22,964 nt of DNA from JAFAHZ01 sp035656415 (GTDB lineage: Bacteria > Vulcanimicrobiota > Vulcanimicrobiia > Vulcanimicrobiales > Vulcanimicrobiaceae): the NCBI GenBank assembly GCA_035656415.1, contig DASRSM010000130.1, forward strand, positions 1 through 22,964. The letters run 5' to 3'. Positions within the stretch are counted from its first letter, which is position 1. Every line of letters begins with the position of its first letter. Below are positions 20,330-22,964 of this stretch, in pieces. A program made the position numbers and the translations under genes. The notes beneath the pieces are model-generated. The model was not told the origin of the DNA. It made no database searches and worked only from the letters and a program-made list of their open reading frames with translations.

Positions 20330-20713
20330 TCAGTTGCCGCGCGAGCTTCCGCGAAGCCCGATCAATCCGATCAACCCCAGCAAGCCCAGAAGGCCCCAGG
20401 ATCCGCCGCCCCCGCCGCTCGACGTGCTGGTGCTCGTCGACGTTTCGGCCCCCGGTGTCGGAGTTTCGGTGGCCAGTGGATTGGTGGACTCCATCGGGTT
20501 GGTGGATTCCAGCGGGTTCGTCGTCGCGGCGCCGCCCATCGAATTGTCGGTGGCAGTCGCCATAGGATTGGCGCTCGGCGACGTACTTGATATCGGCGCC
20601 ATCGTCGCGGCCTGCGCTCCCACCCGCTGCGGAAAGGACGGCAGAAGAACGGCAAGGGAGACGGCAAAAGCGGCGACGGTGGTGTAAGGAACGAGCAACG
20701 CAAGGCGCTTCAT
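20330..20713 (-). CDS. Small exported WGxxGxxG-type C-terminal-motif protein
   Basis: In 127 residues there is an N-terminal signal peptide (MKRLALLVPYTTVAAFAVSL), then a low-complexity Thr/Ser/Asn/Pro linker with the repeat NPLEST/NPMEST, then a Ser/Gly stretch and the C-terminus SWGLLGLLGLIGLIGLRGSS. This matches the known WGxxGxxG-type C-terminal sorting-like motif (W-G-x-x-G-L-x-G-L-x-G-L, then an Arg). In such CTERM systems the end is thought to anchor or sort the protein in the envelope, but the processing enzyme is not known. The start is divergent from the DUF2079 gene and overlaps its longest start by 2 bases. Real function unknown. Confidence 0.85.
   Translation of the reverse strand: MKRLALLVPYTTVAAFAVSLAVLLPSFPQRVGAQAATMAPISSTSPSANPMATATDNSMGGAATTNPLESTNPMESTNPLATETPTPGAETSTSTSTSSGGGGGSWGLLGLLGLIGLIGLRGSSRGN
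20481..20516 (-). repeat. Two 18-bp tandem repeats encoding NPxEST
   Basis: Units at 20481-20498 and 20499-20516 differ at two positions and encode successive hexapeptides of the linker. A third, decayed copy borders them on both sides. It is a small in-frame expansion in a disordered segment. Confidence 0.65.
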
Positions 20714-22145
20714 GCGCGCTTTCTTCCCTGAGGAGGGGCGAACTAATCGCAGCGCCTGCTTCCTTGAAGGAAAGCCCGCTTTATTTCCGGCAAAAAAGCG
20801 CGTGCCGAGGCCTTCAAAAGTTGTCGCCGGCGTGACGCTCCTCTATGCGGTGCTCTTTTCCGTTCTCGGAGCAGATCGGTACGCTACCTATCACGCGGGC
20901 GCAGATTTAGGTCTGTTCGCGCAGACGATCGCTACCGCGTTTCACGGCTTTCACAATACGTTCGAAGCCGGAAGCCACTTCGCGTACCATTTTTCACCGA
21001 TTCTGTATCTGTGCGCTCCGCCGTTATGGGCGGCGCACTCGGATGTCGTGCTCGCGATCGTGCAGGCGGTTGCGACATCGCTCGTCGCACCCGCGCTCTA
21101 TCTCATCGCTCGCCGTCGCACGAGCGATCGGAACGCCGCGGGGTTAGCGTGCATAGCGTTGCTGTATCCGCCGCTTCAAGGCGTCACGTTTACGGATTTT
21201 CACGAGGTCGCGTTCGCGCCTGCGGCGATAGCGTGGCTGCTCTGGGCGCTCGATTCGCGGCGCTTTGTTTTGGCCTACGTTCTGCTCGCCCTCGCGTTGT
21301 CGATCAAGGAAGATCAGGCGCCGGCAATGGCATTCTTGGGAATTGCGGCGATCGCGTATTTCGCGATTCGGCGCGAACGAGCCGGCGTCGTTTTCGGCAG
21401 CGTCGCGATCGTGGGATCCGTGGCGTGCTTCGCGGGATACTTTCTTCTGGTGCGCCCGCTGGCCGGCGCACCGGCGCTATGGATGCCGAAGCATTTTTAC
21501 GCATGGAGCGGCTACGCGCAAGCGTTACCGCTCGACCGGCAGATCGTCGGGCGTCTCACCTATCTGCTCGAAGCGTTTTTGCCGTTGGCGTTTATCCCGT
21601 TCCGCTCCCGCGTGATGATATTGTCGCTGCCGGGTTTTCTCGAAGTGCTCGCGTCGCGCGAACCGCTAACCTATACGATGGGTCAGCATTACGCGGCCGT
21701 CTGGGTGCCTTACGTCTTGGTCGCGTTCGCGCTAGCGGGTGCGCGCATACTGTCGCGTGCCGATCGGAAGAGCATCGCCTGGGTGAGGACGAGTGCGGCG
21801 CTGTGCGTTATCGTGTTGGTCTTTTTCAGCCCGCTGCACCTGGGTCACTTTTTGCGAATGCCGCAGCCGCAAGATGCCGCAACGAACGCGTTAATCGGGC
21901 GCATTCCGCCGGATGCGGCGATCGGGACGTACGACGAAATCTACGCGCATCTCGGCTTTTTCCCGAAGGCGCAAGTCGGTCTGGCCGGCGCGCCGGAGTA
22001 CGTACTCGTGGACGGCCGCTACGCGTCGGCTGCGTGGAACGCAAATAGCTTACCCGTACTGCGGCGCGACGTTCGAGCCGGATTCTACGTGCCGGTCGCC
22101 AGCGACGACGGCATTATTCTCTACCGGCGGAAACCGCCGGCGTAA
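20712..22145 (+). CDS. DUF2079 multi-pass membrane protein
   Basis: The 477-residue protein has roughly ten transmembrane helices and fits DUF2079, which is thought to be a GT-C-like membrane enzyme or transporter. Family marks include HAGADLGLFAQTIATAFHG, GSHFAYHFSPILYL, and FHEVAFAPAAIAWLL. The C-terminal ~80 residues form a soluble domain (IPPDAAIGTYDEIYAHLGFF, APEYVLVDGRY). The longest start, ATG 20712, shares bases with the divergent gene's start codon (20711-20713), leaving no promoter space; an in-frame GTG at 20802 (before PRPSKVVAGVTLLYAVL) would also give a natural N-terminus. The function and any lipid-linked donor are unknown. The end overlaps the next gene by 32 bases, convergently. 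Confidence 0.88.
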   Translation: MRAFFPEEGRTNRSACFLEGKPALFPAKKRVPRPSKVVAGVTLLYAVLFSVLGADRYATYHAGADLGLFAQTIATAFHGFHNTFEAGSHFAYHFSPILYLCAPPLWAAHSDVVLAIVQAVATSLVAPALYLIARRRTSDRNAAGLACIALLYPPLQGVTFTDFHEVAFAPAAIAWLLWALDSRRFVLAYVLLALALSIKEDQAPAMAFLGIAAIAYFAIRRERAGVVFGSVAIVGSVACFAGYFLLVRPLAGAPALWMPKHFYAWSGYAQALPLDRQIVGRLTYLLEAFLPLAFIPFRSRVMILSLPGFLEVLASREPLTYTMGQHYAAVWVPYVLVAFALAGARILSRADRKSIAWVRTSAALCVIVLVFFSPLHLGHFLRMPQPQDAATNALIGRIPPDAAIGTYDEIYAHLGFFPKAQVGLAGAPEYVLVDGRYASAAWNANSLPVLRRDVRAGFYVPVASDDGIILYRRKPPA

Positions 22146-22964
22146 ATGCGTCGTACGCGAGCTTCGCGGTCACGAGATCTTCCACGGCCAGGCCCATCGA
22201 TTTGAAAACCGTCGTCGCATCTTGCGGCGGCATCGGTACGGCGCCGGCGAAGAGCTGGCCGGCTTCGGCATAAATCGCTGCGTGCGACGCAATGACGTCG
22301 CCGGATTCCTTGAGCGCGGCTTCGCGCGAATCGACGACGATCGTGTGAGTCATCACCGCGTCGTCGAGCTCGCGCCAGTTCGGCCGATTTGCGCCGACGG
22401 AGTTCACGTGCGCTCCGCGCTTCAGCCAGGCACCGTGGAGCACCGGCTCGCTTGCACTCGTCGCTACGACGACGACGTCGGCGCCCGTAACGGCATCTTC
22501 GGCACTGGTAGCGACCGCACCGTGTTCCTTTGCAAAGCGTTGCGCGTGCTCTGGGTCGCGACTCCAAACGCGAATCTCGTCAAAGCGCGCGACGTGACCG
22601 AGCGCTTCGACGTGTGAATGCGCTTGCACGCCGCTGCCGAGTACGGCCAATACGCGAGCGTTTTGCGGCATCAGGCGCTTGGTAACCGCAGCCGAAACGG
22701 CGGCCGTGCGCATCTCAGTGATGAGCCGCGCATCCATTGCCATCAAGGGTCGCCCCGTGCGCGCGTCGAGCAGGATGATCGAGCCGTTGTGCGTGGGATG
22801 TTCCGTGCCTTCGTTGGCCGGATAGAAGCTAACGATTTTCGCACCCATGACGTCAGCCGTGGCCGCCGGCATAACGCCGAGAAATCGCGCGTTCTCCTCG
22901 ATGGTCAAAACGCTGCGGACGGGCTGGACGACCTCGCCGGTGGAGAACGCGGCCAGGGCGCCTT
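22114..22964 (-). CDS. Ornithine cyclodeaminase/mu-crystallin family protein (partial at right edge)
   Basis: The frame is open to the window edge: upstream of the TTG at 22908 it still reads ALAAFSTGEVVQPVRSV, a family-typical N-terminus, so the true start lies beyond 22964. About 283 residues are seen. The Rossmann motif LAVLGSGVQAHSHVEAL, the preceding MRTAAVSAAVTKRL and the later VNSVGANRPNWRELDDAV fit the ornithine cyclodeaminase, alanine dehydrogenase and ketimine reductase group. These use NAD(P) with amino-acid or imine substrates; which one cannot be decided from the sequence. It converges with the DUF2079 gene and shares a GC hairpin with it. Confidence 0.92.
   Translation of the reverse strand, partial: GALAAFSTGEVVQPVRSVLTIEENARFLGVMPAATADVMGAKIVSFYPANEGTEHPTHNGSIILLDARTGRPLMAMDARLITEMRTAAVSAAVTKRLMPQNARVLAVLGSGVQAHSHVEALGHVARFDEIRVWSRDPEHAQRFAKEHGAVATSAEDAVTGADVVVVATSASEPVLHGAWLKRGAHVNSVGANRPNWRELDDAVMTHTIVVDSREAALKESGDVIASHAAIYAEAGQLFAGAVPMPPQDATTVFKSMGLAVEDLVTAKLAYDAFTPAVSAGRE
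22124..22140. terminator. GC hairpin within the convergent overlap
   Basis: CCGGCGG (22124-22130) and CCGCCGG (22134-22140) make a perfect 7-bp stem with an AAA loop. It lies between the two convergent stop codons (22114 and 22145). No U-tract follows, so it may be a weak or Rho-aided stop, or just coding. Confidence 0.4.

Noticed and set aside
20731..20738. A perfect Shine-Dalgarno-like AGGAGGGG upstream of DUF2079
   Set aside because: No ATG, GTG or TTG in the DUF2079 frame follows at a workable distance, so it does not decide the start.
21011..22048. A 345-codon open frame in another frame of the DUF2079 gene
   Set aside because: Arg-rich composition without hydrophobic helices; the membrane-protein frame has the family motifs.
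1..22964. CRISPR arrays, insertion sequences with terminal repeats, or a replication origin
   Set aside because: I saw no repeat-spacer pattern, transposase motif or DnaA-box cluster on either strand.

Overview
The window is a high-GC bacterial chromosome segment. It looks like an uncultivated terrestrial phylum of the Eremiobacterota (WPS-2)/Vulcanimicrobiota kind. That is an inference from gene order, the many Pro/Thr/Ser-rich secreted proteins and the unfamiliar hypothetical genes. No marker here settles the taxonomy, and Armatimonadota, Dormibacterota or Chloroflexota are not excluded.

Layout. (1) 1-1815 is an accessory region. It holds the end of an unknown ORF, a single-domain STAS protein, a 55-residue zinc-ribbon gene, and remnants of two different tyrosine recombinases that face away from each other at one junction near 1403-1417. 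It ends at a strong hairpin and the 3' end of a tRNA-Ile(GAT) gene (1815-1891, minus), as expected for an integration-prone tRNA locus. (2) 1934-3129 (minus) is a tight three-gene operon: a lytic transglycosylase without a signal peptide and two small helical proteins. This is the best candidate for something undescribed. (3) 3159-9531 (plus) is a housekeeping run: a strong sigma70-type promoter and leader hairpin, then yceD-rpmF-fabH-fabD-fabG-acpP-ffh-rpsP-khpA-rimM. Spacings are short and several stop/start codons overlap. It joins type II fatty-acid synthesis to ribosome assembly and signal-recognition functions. plsX, fabF, trmD and rplS, often found in such clusters, are absent. (4) 9532-12147 (minus) holds a YihY-like membrane protein, an alpha/beta hydrolase coupled to it by TAATG, and a secreted protein with a low-complexity linker. 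(5) 12168-14074 (plus) holds a copper-amine-oxidase-N-like domain protein, an MscS channel and an HxlR-type regulator whose start codon lies inside a 12-bp perfect palindrome. A convergent YibQ-type divergent polysaccharide deacetylase follows (minus).

(6) 15047-17640 (plus) holds a short CaiB/BaiF CoA-transferase-like protein, an HSD10-like 3-hydroxyacyl-CoA dehydrogenase and a secreted protein of unknown function. (7) 17650-22964 holds an exported MsrA divergent from a secreted S9 prolyl oligopeptidase, a small protein with a WGxxGxxG-type C-terminus, a DUF2079 membrane protein whose longest ORF starts on the same bases as that gene's start codon, and a partial ornithine cyclodeaminase/mu-crystallin gene running off the right edge.

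Most of the window is ordinary chromosome. The unusual material is the broken integrase junction, the transglycosylase cassette, the leader hairpin of the fatty-acid operon, the palindrome on the HxlR start, and several small or secreted proteins without known function.
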